Assembly: GCA_961205875.1 (NCBI GenBank)
Contig: OY540815.1
Coordinates: 7,936,001 to 8,000,000, forward strand
Origin: Sialis fuliginosa
Lineage: Eukaryota; Arthropoda; Insecta; Megaloptera; Sialidae
DNA: 64,000 nucleotides
Reading direction: 5' to 3'
Made by a program: the position numbers and the translations under genes. Every line of letters begins with the position of its first letter. Position 1 is the stretch's first letter. Positions 34,628 through 46,732 of the stretch are shown here, in pieces. Under the pieces are notes generated by a model that did no database searches, was not told the origin of the DNA, and worked only from the letters and a program-made list of their open reading frames with translations.

Positions 34628-36593
34628 ATATTTAACGTCACTACTATTATATTTTTATTAGTTTATGTATAGATATAATTATTATGTTTACATAATAATT
34701 AAACGACTGCGTCCATCTTGACCACATAAAAACTGAAGTGATTCTTGGCTGTGAGAAATAATTATTAACTAATTATTAACTAAGATACCTACATATATAA
34801 TATTAATTAGTTATAGCATCAAATCGATTATTTCAGTACAGGAACAGGATTAGCATAAATCGTAGACAATGACATTAGTATTTAGCAGGTTTAGTGGAAC
34901 ATTTGCCTTAAGAATTAACAAAAAAATTGAGATATAGATCAAAACATGATTATTCCATTTAGATTGAACAAAATTAAATTATTCTTTTTAGTGCCAAATC
35001 ACTTCGGTGCCCGTTCGTCCGTATGTCACAGGTGATTTTCTCTGAAACTATTCGATATAAAAATTTGAAATTTAGCACAGAGATAGATTGTGAAGTACAA
35101 AAAGTGAATTTTGATTCTGGGAGTTAATTTCGGGGGTAAATTGGGAAATAGGAAAAAAATTGTCGAGAGCATCGTGTATGGTCTCAAATGAAAGCTTATT
35201 GAAGCACGAATTCAACAATATTTAAAAAAAAAATCAGGAAAAACGTTTAAAATTGCTGTTCCCCACCCTTATCATCAAAAGGATCGCTCAGATTTAAAAA
35301 AAAAAAAACCATGAATATTGAAAATTAGGTGTAGGTTAAACAAAAATTATCATAATTGAAAAGTTCTAGCGCGACAAATTGTTATAAAAAATGTAATTTT
35401 TTAATTCCCTAACTGCTAAACCATTGGTTTTAGATTAAAAGTTTTTCAATAAAAAATTTATCTCACGATGTAAGAAACAACTTTTGTCCTAACACGTTCA
35501 TCTAAATTTTCAATAATTTAAGTAGGGGGGAGGGCTGATTGTGCAAATATAGCTTTCAATTGTCTTAATTTTTTATTATTAATATAATTAGAAATGTACT
35601 GATGCCAGATACATAAATGTAAGAATTAGCTACTGTGTATACTAAAATATAATATTAACTATCAAGTTTTGAAACGAATCAATCAGAAACGTTTCAATTT
35701 TCTAATGTCATTTACAGATTATACACTTCAAATGATATTCTACATAGAATATCTATTGTAAATATATATGTATACAAACAATAGAAAATGTCAACGAAAA
35801 CGTTACATATTCTTCTAAATAAAAATAAACTCGTGTGAAATAACACATCCTACAATTGGTGACATGCACACATTATAAAAATACATCAACTACTTTTACA
35901 ATATACTTGAGTCATGAAAGAAACATCAAGTTTCATTAAATCACAAGTTCTCGTTAATTTCGTAAGAATTTTTCATTATGTACAACTTTGTAACTCTATT
36001 ATTAATTGTGAATATTATTATTTTTCAAAAATGTACGAACGCTAGTATAAAAGATCTCATTAAAATGTAACTGTGACTAAGAAAATATGAATGAATGTGT
36101 ATTTCTTTGTCGTTTAGTACAAAGCACATTCTTGTCTCATAGCTGCATTGAAATAATACGTTTTAATATATTACTCGTATTATATTTCATGTTATTAAGT
36201 AGGGTAAAGGCATGTTTCCGCTTGGCGAATATTAATATATGTAACTTCATCACTTTTTGTCCACTATAATTTACGAAACAAACAAATACATATTTTTCTT
36301 AATATATAAAATTATTAAAAATCAGGGAACATAACCTGAATTAATTTATAGTTTAAGTTTGATTCAGGTTCAAATCTGGAAACTTTCTGAATTTTTTTCG
36401 TAAAAAAATAATAATCTCAATGTCCACTTATTGCCAATAACACCAAACATAATAAATATTTAGGTATTTAAATTAATATTTATCAAGGGTATATGTGCAT
36501 TCTAAAAGTTCCATCTATTATTAAAAGCTAGGAAGTAACATATATTAAAAATAATTCATTTTACATTTAAAAAATCAATGATAGTTAAATCCA
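34628..36593. other. intergenic DNA with a probable old repeat
   Basis: About 34990-35560 (gttcgtccgtatgtcacagg, cgtgtatggtctcaaatgaa) has the style of a dispersed lepidopteran repeat, but no second copy is present here. A 60-codon plus-strand frame (36087-36269) has no recognisable family. Otherwise AT-rich. Confidence 0.4.
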
Positions 36594-36686
36594 TAGGGGA
36601 AAGTCGGTGAATTTGTTTTAGGTTTAGACAAATTATTTTTTTATGAAATGAAACAGCAGTTTATAGATTTGTGTTTTTATTAAGTA

Positions 36687-37514
36687 CTAGCTGGGCCCAC
36701 GCGGCTTCGCTCGCGTAGACTACGGAATTATTGTTTAGGATTTTTTAAAAATATAGTTTAATTAATTAAGTACAAACACGATTAGTTATTATTGTAATAA
36801 TAATTTATCAATACCTAAATTACCTAACAAAAACGAATCAGAAGAAAAAAGTACAAATAATTTGTGTTCTGTTTAAATTTAAATGTTAATTATTGAAAAC
36901 AAAATAAACACAAACGATCAGCCGAGGGACTCCGAATATCTACCGAGCGTACGCGAATCCAGTCTGATGTACTCGCTTCGATGCGGCACGACACCATACA
37001 TTTAAGATATTATCTTTATAAATATATTTTAAGATATTTTCTAAACTATACGACCAAATTGGATGCTGTAAATGGCAAACTATATCTACATTAAGTACTT
37101 ATGACGATGAAATCATTTATTTCGATAAGGATTAATGTTTTGCAGGTCATAAGTCCATGTAAACAAAACCCAAATATTTTATGTTTTCTTTGTAACATAA
37201 AAGCAGTCATTGTGGCTTAAATATAAAAGTTAGACATATCGTGTCGCTGACTTAATTGTAGAACTTTTGATTCTACACAATTCATTAATACATTATTTTG
37301 TTCTATATTGAACGGTTTAGGCAGCGTATTACAAAACAGCGCGCCGACGGCAAAATTTTTTCCGACTTGATTTACTATTATCGTCACTGCTTTGTTGTTA
37401 TGTTACCTAACGTAAAAAAATATAGCCTATAACCTGGCCAGAAAACGTACCTATGAATTAAAAAAAAAACTCGTAAATCGGATAAGTGGTTCTCGAGTGA
37501 TAAGGTAACTAACG

Positions 37515-37552
<38 letters not shown>

Positions 37553-37581
37553 GAGACGTTGAGCTTTATATATATTAAGGA
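36687..37581 (-). mobile_element. non-autonomous Helitron, 895 bp, reverse
   Basis: Read on the minus strand it starts TCCTTAATATATATAAAGC (37581), runs through a (CTGT)n tract, and ends with the hairpin acgcgagcgaagccgcg, gggcccagCTAG (36687). The plus-strand flanks are A (36686) and T (37582), the Helitron insertion site. It is about 98 percent identical by eye to the copy cut by the window end (63228-64000), so both are recent. No Rep/helicase is encoded. Confidence 0.9.
37515..37552 (+). repeat. (CAGA)n microsatellite
   Basis: About nine tandem CAGA units directly inside the 5' end of the reverse Helitron. The copy at 24600 has only three or four CTGT units at the same place, so the tract has expanded in this copy. 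Confidence 0.9.
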
Positions 37582-38302
37582 TTAATCAACATAATTATTA
37601 TAAACTTGACAAAAATCAACAAAATGTGAGATCGGAGCTTTGTTTCAATTTAGCCAACCGGTACTGTAAATTGGACCACGGGGCTGCTAGTTTGGACTTT
37701 AATAGAATATTAACTAAATTACACCTATAAACAAAACATAATATGTATAAATTTAAGAATTACAGACAAAACAGTTATTTATCATAAGTATTAAAACAAA
37801 AAACTATAAGAAATCAGTCTCGTTACATTATTTCATTTAAATTATTCAAGAAAGACAATCATCACATATGTCAGGATTATTGGTATAAATTGCATTATAC
37901 CAGCTATGGCAACTACGTGCGGTCTATTTTAACCAACAGTGTGAAAAGTGAGAAAAAAAATCTAACAAAAATATAACCTATCAAAGCCGCCAATCAATCC
38001 ATGACAGTTAATTGTTGATAAATTGCTGCTGCAAACTATAAATTAAAAACGCTGTATGCTTACCTTTGTACTAACTACACCCTTAGCACGAATTACTCAA
38101 AATTACATCAAAAATCATTTATTTACATTTGCAGAAACAAAACACTAACATTCAACATGTCAAGGAAAACAATATAGCCGATATGCAATAAAGTTAGGCG
38201 CCTATCACACGGTGTTGCCATTTAAGAAATCAGAAAACTACTTTTCGAGATATAAGGGTGGTCCAATTTAGTGAGTGGTCCAATATACCATACTTTGCCC
38301 TA

Positions 38303-41300
38303 CATCGCAAATATTATCTAATAAATTTGAGCGAGTGACGGAGGAAGGAGAGTTTATATTACTATATATTTTTTTATCGATTTTCTAATAATCAGAATAC
38401 AAACATAACAGAAATTCTAAACGATTAATACATTTAATTAGTTTTTTTTTTCATTTCATAATAAATATACCTACTTTGAATACACGCAGTTCTAAATTAA
38501 CGATTAATAAATGTCTGTAAATAATTTTTTAATTGTTTTCATTTATATAAAACATGCATGAATATAAATACGAGTTCTGTTTAAATGAATTATCTATTAA
38601 CAATTCTAATAAGATATTATACGAGTCTGCATTTATACTCGTATAGTTTTTTATGCATTCGTGTAACCAGCGATTAATATACATAAATGTATGGCGGTAT
38701 TTTAGATGTATTTATGTGCATATCTCACACAAATTCTTCATAATTACATATTGTTTAAACGTCTTGTATCCCGCATGGCTGCCAACTGTACAAGTTTATC
38801 TTCGTGGACAAAAAAATGCGCAAAGGTAATCGTGAGCATTGTTCGGATTTTTTCTGATCGGTTTATCTTGCAAGGGATTCATTAAAAAGGTATTGTTTGT
38901 AGAGATTTCAAGTGTAAATTATATGTGAAATGATGTCTTCACATATGTACATCTGTGTGTCTGTCTGTGAACCTTTATATACAGTCAAAACGATGAAAAT
39001 AAACATGATACAAATAAAACGGATGTGCAATTTTGTAATTTTTTTAAACTATTCTGATTATTTTTGAAATAAAAGTTGTAAACAAATCATATTTTATTCA
39101 TTTTCCCAGAAAATATTCTTTTATACACCTATAGGATTAAAATTATTTTTTAAATATTCCAAAGTGAAAAATAATTTTTTAAAAAATTCATTTTTCCCAC
39201 AATTTTTAAAGATATAATAATTTTTCAAATAATTAAAAAACTGTTTAAAAAAATTAATAACACACTTGTAATATTAGCAGGAGAAAAATATTTGCATATA
39301 TCTGAAACAATATTGATTTTTCTATTTACTGTAGTTAAATTCTACACCTAACTTAGGTTAATACTTTTTGTCTTTTTTCTTAAAAAAAAAACCAATTAGA
39401 TTTTTCGTTAATCATCGAAAGGGTACAAAAAACTTCTGAATGTATTTTAATTACAAATTAATTATTCAAATTTATTCAATAAGTTATTTAAAATGAAATG
39501 CATAATCATTTAATTTCCTATTTTCACACAAGCAGCATTTTGCATAAATTTGAATGTATATAGAAATAACGTTCTGCAGCGAATGTATAAATTAATAAAT
39601 ACTTCATAATATATCATGACATAACAAATTTGCTCTGTTAATGTATAATATAACTTGATAAATCTTATCAATTTAATTTTCAGATATTCTGACACCAAAA
39701 ATAAACCCCCTCTACCTCAGCACAACAATTTTAATCAATGAAATATCACAGTGCAACGTCAGACCGAAACAATTTCTACAGTATCTTATAGCCGGTATTC
39801 CATTTATCATAATCCAGGACAGGATCGGACTCGTTGGAAAATCAATAATAGGGTATACTGTAATAAATCTACTCAGATGGCACATTAGTGACTTTATATA
39901 TTGATCATAACTTATGGTAAGTTCATATTGATTTTGTTTAGTTTTTGAAATATTTTATACTTACTTATATTAGCACACCCAAAGCATGCTTTTCAATGTG
40001 GTATTACTTTCGTCCCATTATTTTTTTCGTATGAAATTTGATAAAATGAGCATTATATATTAAATTTTTTCAGTAACCCCCTTACATGTTTACATTTTCT
40101 AAATGAGAACATTACAGTATCCATATTCATTTAATTTAATATCGATTGGTTTTAATTTTCTGTCATAAAAATATAAACAAAGTTCAATTTGTCGTTTTAG
40201 ACCCATTTTTACACCACGGCAACAAACTGCAGCTCGCAATACGTAATAAATTAACATTAAACCTTTTGAATTTGCTTAATCTATTTGCAGAATAGAACCC
40301 TATTAAAACTCAGCCAAATCGGATAACTAGAAATAAGGAAATTTGCAGTTAATTTAAATATTTTTGCGTATTTTAACGTTAAAATTTTTGGCAAATATAT
40401 AGTAGTTCAGGAAAGTTTGAAAAATATCCGCTAGGTGCGACCGTAGCGTGAACTGACATATTTTATACATCTACTTACATCTGTCATTATAGCTAAAAAA
40501 TGCACATTTAAATTTTGTATTGTATTAAATTATGTTATTGTCACTTATTGTTTGATACGTTTTTCTATGAAAATATACGAAGGTAATAAACATCTGGATA
40601 TTGTTCTGTGTTACGAATTTCATATGTTTCATCGTTGGTATAGTATGTTGCACATAAGATTTGATTGGACTAAGATCAGACCGAGGCCGGCTCGTTAATG
40701 TAAATATTATAAGATTTGATTGGAACAAGACCGTACCGATAGTCTGGATCGACCCTCATCTTCCAATCTGTCAGACCTACTATTTTAAGGGGTTGTTTGA
40801 AATTTAGAAGGGAATCAAATTACCGAAAAAATGTAGGTAATTGAAAGGCAAAATAAATAATATTCGAAATATTTTATGTAATTGTACAAATTATGTAAAA
40901 TATAAAAAATATTGCCAGCAATTTTACTTTATTGTATGGTAATATTTGTAATGTTGCGATAGTATAAAAAAGTATACCTATTTCTTCTAAAATGTACAAG
41001 AAAAATGTTTATATACTGCATATTGGAAATTATTACCACAATGTATTTCTTATTCACTGTTGAGTTAAGATAATGGGAGTTTTTCTAAATATTTGTAGTC
41101 AAAAAAATAAAATAAAAACAAAAAACTGATTTTTAAATAGGTATCAATCTGTATAATTGCAAGGCAGATAACATGAAAGATTCGTTTCACGTTATTCATT
41201 AATTTTAAAATACAGAAATCTTATTAAAAATTCATCACGATCGACTTGTTAGCCACGCCCACTGTAGAAATATTGCTATTATTAATATTCATATATGCAT

Positions 41301-41338
41301 ATTAAAATAATCATTAGATTTTGAGTTGGTAAACCTGG
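38303..41338. other. long intergenic stretch, nothing recognised
   Basis: AT-rich with scattered short open frames and no motif. Small complex patches occur near 38760-38890, 39740-39850 and 40640-40790. The last contains the phrase ataagatttgattgga twice about 60 bp apart. No complete element or exon can be supported. Confidence 0.4.
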
Positions 41339-41857
41339 TTGAAGTTATATGGAATGAAACCATATCCACCTCTGCGTCTGTCAGTACGCTTAGAGTCTGG
41401 CAGCGTTCATTCAGGCCCTCACATCTACCCCCAGACGTGGCTTTGTACGCTACACTACGTAAGATTGATTGCTGTAAACTTAATAGATGCGGCCGAATCG
41501 TTCTATCTTATGCGCTTCATAATACCCGCCATTGTGATGAGTGACGACGACGCTTTTGACTCTACCGGAATTCTTCATCCTACTGTACTTCCGGTCTGCA
41601 CGCACACATGTGGATCTATGTTTCCGGGGGAATATGTCCAATGGAATTATTGTTATTTTCACGCAGTTCTCTTAATGGATCAGGTTTTCGATTGCTGTAA
41701 AAAACTTATCACTTTTTTTATTGTATTTTTTTGCTTATTTGAATACAAACTGCATTTTTATATCTTAATCTTTAACTCATTGTTATTTTTGAATAGAAAT
41801 GAAGAAAAGACAAAAATAAGCGGTATCTTTATTAATTTACTCATTTTTGTGACATGA
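41339..41857 (+). other. 172-codon open frame over a GC-richer island, unrecognised
   Basis: This is the longest open frame in the window. Residues 1-110 come from a non-repetitive, GC-richer island (41335-41690: cccccagacgtggctttgta, gacgacgacgcttttgactc). Residues 111-172 come from AT-rich DNA and read as hydrophobic Phe/Leu/Ile runs. The translation starts MKLYGMKPYPPLRL and shows no family motif, signal peptide or domain I know. The same island is also open in a second plus frame (41326-41544) and on the minus strand, which suggests composition more than coding. A host regulatory element or non-coding exon is as likely as a gene. Confidence 0.15.
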
Positions 41858-42474
41858 AAAAATTCTAATGCAAATAAAAATAAATACAAGTCGAAGAGTT
41901 GAAACGTCAAGAGAAGAAACGTGGATAACAGCCCGGAAACCGAGTTCATATGAACAACAACCAGAAAAGCCCACAGAAGAAAGTCAAATTGCTAAATTTA
42001 AATAATCCTAGAATTTAGTTCCTTAATGAATGAAAAAACATTTTAAAAAATGACTATTCTTATAATTTATTTTATAAGGTGTCCATCTGAAACCACTAAA
42101 CTAGAGTGAAAACTCATTTTGGTCAAAAATGAAACAAATATCACAGTTACCGAGATTTATTTAAAAAACATCTTCCAAGTAAATACACGGTATTACATCG
42201 TGCTAAATTCACCAAAGGTAGTTAATTATCGAATAATTTTAATAAACACCGATAAAGTATTCACATTAACTGCCATTGGTTAATCATTTAATTATTATTA
42301 GACAATTTTATTTTAAAATATTTATTCGAGATTTTTCATAATACGCATCTGATTATTTCCGTATATTTTTAATTTTTTGACAATTTCAATCTAAATCTAT
42401 TTTCTATGCTAAAACAGCGATTATAAAAAACAAATAATGATTTTTTTAAAGAAAATTGAGATAAATGAAGGGAA

Positions 42475-42860
42475 TATTTTACAACAAACGTTATGATCAC
42501 CTGTATTATAGAAAATTGAATTCTCTACAAAAAAGATTCTATAAAATTTTCACGTAGCATGTGTCTTTCTTGAGATATCTTCAAAAAATAACTATTTTGG
42601 GATGTCACCCCTCCCCCTTCCCGTCCTCAACCTAGACCCAACTAAACAACCAAGTTTCATTGATATTGGTTCAGTGATGGAGTTATACGAGTGACAAGGA
42701 TTCAGGGGACATACACACACACACACAGACAGACAGACAGACAAACACGAAACGAAAAGTGTTTGTCTTGACCTGAAACGGAAAGAACAAGTTAAAATTT
42801 TGAAATCAGATAACTTTTTTTCTCATTTTAAAACGATCACAAAGCTTCTAGTTTTTTCGT
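42475..42860 (+). repeat. dispersed repeat, family Q, copy 1
   Basis: It matches 61384-61730: acatgtgtc.ttcttgagat, tcacccctcccccttc, agacccaactaa, caccaagtttca-like words, gtgacaaggattcagggga, cgaaaagtgtttgtcttgac and the right edge cgatcacaaagcttctag. An AC/CAGA microsatellite (about 42714-42746) sits in the middle. It is non-coding. Orphan right ends occur at 906-945 and 9795-9830. Confidence 0.7.
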
Positions 42861-43535
42861 AATTGCGAGGAAGCAAAATAAATTCCGTTGGGTCTATACA
42901 ACTTGGCTGTACAGTTAATATCCAGAAATTCGAATCCGTCATGAGAATTATGGACTGAATACCTCCCCTGCAGCAGACAATGTAACATTACAGTAATATG
43001 TGCACCACAACTCACAATAACATACAATTTTAACAACAGTCTATTGTTATCATGATGCAGTAATTGAGCGCATAGATGTTTATTCCATGCACGTTAATGG
43101 AGCATGTAAGATACATAAGCATATTATACATATATATTCTTTTTAAATGGCAGCGCTTAACCATGCCTGCTTCTACTTTTCACCGCCTACGCGTTTGCGC
43201 TGACCACTGGTTGATAAATGCCCAACATTAACAAAGTTGTGTCTTTTAAATTGCATTCTGTACTGACTCGCTGTGCAACGGTTCGAGAGTTAACTGTGGT
43301 TTCTACATTCTCAATGTGGTTCTGATTTTAGTATTGAGTGTGAGTATTTACTTCGATGTTAATTAATTATTATTATTGGAAGTTACCTTGCAAGGTTGTC
43401 GGTGATTATTCACTGATAACAACCAGGAACTATTTTAATTAATAGAAACAGTATAACATCATTTTTTGCTGCCTAGACCTGAAGAGACGATTCTGAAGGT
43501 TTTTTGCATGCTGATCGAAAGCGAATACGTTCTAT
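42861..43535. other. intergenic DNA with a complex island
   Basis: About 43150-43345 is GC-richer and unique (catgcctgcttctacttttc, cgcctacgcgtttgcgctg), followed by gagtgtgagtatt, which contains a splice-donor-like GTGAGT at about 43340. It could be a non-coding exon or regulatory DNA, but no acceptor or coding frame supports it. Confidence 0.25.
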
Positions 43536-43538
43536 AAT

Positions 43539-44435
43539 GCCCGATATTATAAAGAATTTGCTAATTTACTTTTGGACCAGTCCATGGAAGGAATTTCACA
43601 AGTTTATGCTAATCAAAACGATATAAATTTATAATATGAAATAACACCTGAAAAGGAACTTTACTTTGTTAAAAGGAGAATTTTGCACACTTATTATTAG
43701 ATTTGTAAAATACTCATAAGTATCTGTAACGGGCGTTACAGATATCGGAAGACTATTTAAGCTAAGTTATTAAGTCATGTAAATCTGCAAAATCTCTTAT
43801 TCCATTTGTGTTTTTTTTTTGTATACTCTGACTTTATTAATATAGGCGGATGTAAACATAAATATGATACCAGATTGTATGTTTATCTATTTTTAATGAT
43901 TTTTGATAAGTGTAACGCGCGTTACACACAATTGATATAATATAGATAATTTTTACTTCATTGCTTAGAGTTGTTAAGTGTTAAGTGATTTTTAAAAGAA
44001 TACATATGTTATAATGAAAAAGGTGTTCTTTCTTATTATTTCTTACCATTTTTGCGTCAATTTATGAGGAAGTAAAATTTTTACGCAAAAAATAAATAAA
44101 ACAAAAAAGTCAGTAAAAGTAGCGGTTAGTCTGGACTCGCCCTTTTAGCTAACGCTATCTGTGAGGTGTCAAATCTTTATGAATTTGCTCGGGATTTTAG
44201 AACAGTGGTAATAAATGTGTAATAATGTAAATGATGGTTTAATGAGGTACATTTGTCAGTTCTTATTTTAAGTCACTGATATCTATTTCACGCGCATGCG
44301 TCAATGTCATCCTATATACGATTTAATTCACTACATCTGTTGGTGTGTTGTCATTTATATTTAATACTTAGCAGATAGGTCAGTCAAAATCTAATTAGCT
44401 TTTGCATTCGAGCAAATTCTCTATAATACCGGGTA
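43539..44435. mobile_element. PIF/Harbinger-type MITE, H2 relative, 897 bp
   Basis: TGCCCGATATTATAAAGAAT (43539) and, reversed, TACCCGGTATTATAGAGAAT (ending 44435) are inverted ends with about four differences in 24 bp. TAA flanks both sides (43536-43538 and 44436-44438). The ends match the TGTCCGGTATTATAAAG family at 11529 and 51039, but the interior differs and is longer. It contains two GC-rich palindromes, TGTAACGGGCGTTACA (43725-43740) and GTGTAACGCGCGTTACAC (43910-43927). No transposase was recognised. Confidence 0.8.
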
Positions 44436-45332
44436 TAAATTACTCAATAAATTCTGATTCCAAAAAAAGACACTAGCAAGAGAGTTCGAAATAGTAATTT
44501 CTACCCCCCCCCCCCCGTTGTACTGCACACTATTGGTAAGTAGCGGTTCAAAAAAAATACATAAAATTCATACTTGCAGAGTTTTGGTGATACTATCGAA
44601 TATCGGATATTTTTATAATTTTGAATTATTGAGTTAACCAAAATATTACTTATGTTAGGTAACTTGCTCACGACTAAATATACTTGTAAATTTCAATTTT
44701 CATTTATAAAATAATTTTTAGTAAAATTGTGTCATGTTTATTTTGTTAGCATAGAAAAATGTATAATTAAGTAATATAATTACTGAGCAATATTAATATT
44801 AATAGGAAAACATTAATAATAACATATGTTCATTTATACCAACAAAACAACAAAAAAGATTACAGTTAAAATGCATGTGATTTCTTGATTTATACATATA
44901 TACATATATAATACATTAATGAAAAATTAATATACCTTCATAAGATAGATAAATGATACTTTTATTTCAACTTGTCAACCTTTATCCAGTATAGTCTTAA
45001 TCCACTTCTAGAAATGAACGGTAGTTATGTATTTAGTTCCACTGCTAATATTTTATTCGTATAGATAATATTAATAATACATTTCGTTCTATGCTATAAA
45101 TGGCTTAAGATCATTTTTTTCTACGGCTAAAATCGTGATTGTTTCAGGTTATTTCGACCTTTATCGGAAGCTGAATTTTTGTTACAGTTATTTACGTGAC
45201 ATATGCATTAAGAACTAAATGATATAGGGTGTTTACAAAATATCCGGAATTTGTTTTTTATTTTAAAATATAAACAGAAATCATCTTACGATCCATATTA
45301 AAATAAACCTCCACCAAAGTCCTGAAGGATAA
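44436..45332. other. AT-rich intergenic DNA
   Basis: A C14 run lies at about 44503-44516. Positions 45225-45250 (agggtgtttacaaaatatcc) could be the worn end of the Tc1 element whose transposase remnant follows. Otherwise nothing is recognised. Confidence 0.4.
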
Positions 45333-45491
45333 AAAAAGGTAACACATTGGTCTGGACATTCTCCAGACATCAACCTTATAGAAAATCTTTGGTATTTCAT
45401 GAATTGTAGAATTTCCAGAGAAAAGATGTTCAAGAAACAGCATTTAATCGAGAGGTTAATAAATTATTTTTACATAGCGAAATGTTTTTAA
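45333..45491 (+). pseudogene. Tc1-family transposase remnant (C-terminal part)
   Basis: The frame starting at 45342 reads THWSGHSPDINLIENLWYFM and continues with NCRISREKMFKKQHLIERL. This is the conserved Tc1 transposase block 'SPDLNPIENLW', whose Glu (codon 45381-45383) is the third acidic residue of the DDE triad. An in-frame stop lies just upstream (45330-45332), and the frame closes at 45489. Only about 50 codons of an approximately 340-residue protein remain; the DNA-binding domain and the first two Asp are not seen. The 159-bp satellite starts four bases downstream. Confidence 0.85.
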
Positions 45492-45494
45492 AAA

Positions 45495-46732
45495 CCGAAG
45501 GCGGTTTCGAAGGTCTTCGGGCATTAGATAGTCTTAAAGATAATAGTGTAAGCTATATTTAAAAAAAAACTGGAGTCTGCTCGATCGCACCAAGTTGACA
45601 TATTAACTATTCAACTTATTTGTTAAATTTTCAATTTAAATTTCTTAATAATAGCCGAAGGCGGTCTCGAAGGTCTTCGAGCATTAGATAGTCTTAAAGA
45701 TAATGGTGTAAGCTATATTTAAAAAAAACTGGAGTCTGCTCGATCGCGCCAAGCTGACATATTAATTATTCAACTTATTTGTTAAATTTTCAATTTAAAT
45801 TTCTTAATAATAGCCGAAGGCGGTCTCGAAGGTCTTCGAGCATTAGATAGTCTTAAAGATAATAGTGTAAGCTATATTTAAAAAAAAACTGGAGTCTGCT
45901 CGATCGCACCAAGTTGACATATTAACTATTCAACTTATTTGTTAAATTTTCAATTTAAATTTCTTAATAATAGCCGAAGGCGGTCTCGAAGGTCTTCGAG
46001 CATTAGATAGTCTTAAAGATAATGGTGTAAGCTATATTTAAAAAAAACTGGAGTCTGCTCGATCGCGCCAAGCTGACATATTAACTATTCAACTTATTTG
46101 TTAAATTTTCAATTTAAATTTCTTAATAATAGCCGAAGGCGGTCTCGAAGGTCTTCGAGTATTAGATAGTCTTAAAGATAATGGTGTAAGCTATATTTAA
46201 AAAAACTGGAGTCTGCTCGATCGCGCCAAGCTGACATATTAATTATTCAACTTATTTGTTAAATTTTCAATTTAAATTTCTTAATAATAGCCGAAGGCGG
46301 TCTCGAAGGTCTTCGAGCATTAGATAGTCTTAAAGATAATAGTGTAAGCTATATTTAAAAAAAAACTGGAGTCTGCTCGATCGCACCAAGTTGACATATT
46401 AACTATTCAACTTATTTGTTAAATTTTCAATTTAAATTTCTTAATAATAGCCGAAGGCGGTCTCGAAGGTCTTCGAGCATTAGATAGTCTTAAAGATAAT
46501 GGTGTAAGCTATATTTAAAAAAAACTGGAGTCTGCTCGATCGCGCCAAGCTGACATATTAATTATTCAACTTATTTGTTAAATTTTCAATTTAAATTTCT
46601 TAATAATAGCCGAAGGCGGTCTCGAAGTTCTTCGGACATTAGATAGTCTTAAAGATAATGGTGTAAGTTATATTTAAAAAAAAACTGGAGTCTGCTCGAT
46701 CGCGCCAAGCTGACATATTAACTATTCAACTT
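45495..46732 (+). repeat. 159-bp satellite array, eight units
   Basis: Units begin with ccgaaggcgg at 45495, 45655, 45814, 45974, 46133, 46291, 46451 and 46610; spacing is 158-160 bp, and the last unit is cut at about 46732. Every unit contains gaaggtcttcg, attagatagtcttaaagata, actggagtctgctcgatcgc and caacttatttgttaaatttt. Two variants recur: A (aatagtg, gcaccaagttgac) and B (aatggtg, gcgccaagctgac), in the order A B A B B A B B, which suggests that multi-unit blocks were duplicated. One frame reads EGGLEGLRALDSLKDN before a stop in each unit; it may derive from the adjacent element or be chance. Confidence 0.95.

Larger units (their letters stand above)
36594..38302. mobile_element. TA-flanked DNA element split by a Helitron
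   Basis: The left end TAGGGGAAAGT (36594) and right end ACTTTGCCCTA (ending 38302) are inverted, with TA at both borders as in Tc1/mariner-like elements. The right part contains aattggaccacggggctgc and gtggtccaatttagtgagtg, related inverted words near the end. Without the 895-bp Helitron the element is about 814 bp. No transposase was recognised. Family is tentative because the inverted ends are short. Confidence 0.5.

Noticed and set aside
44503-44516. Poly-C/poly-G runs (also 4337, 5771, 9381, 27904, 27991, 47972) as G-quadruplex control elements
   Set aside because: They are simple slippage tracts, several inside dispersed repeats, with no promoter or gene nearby.
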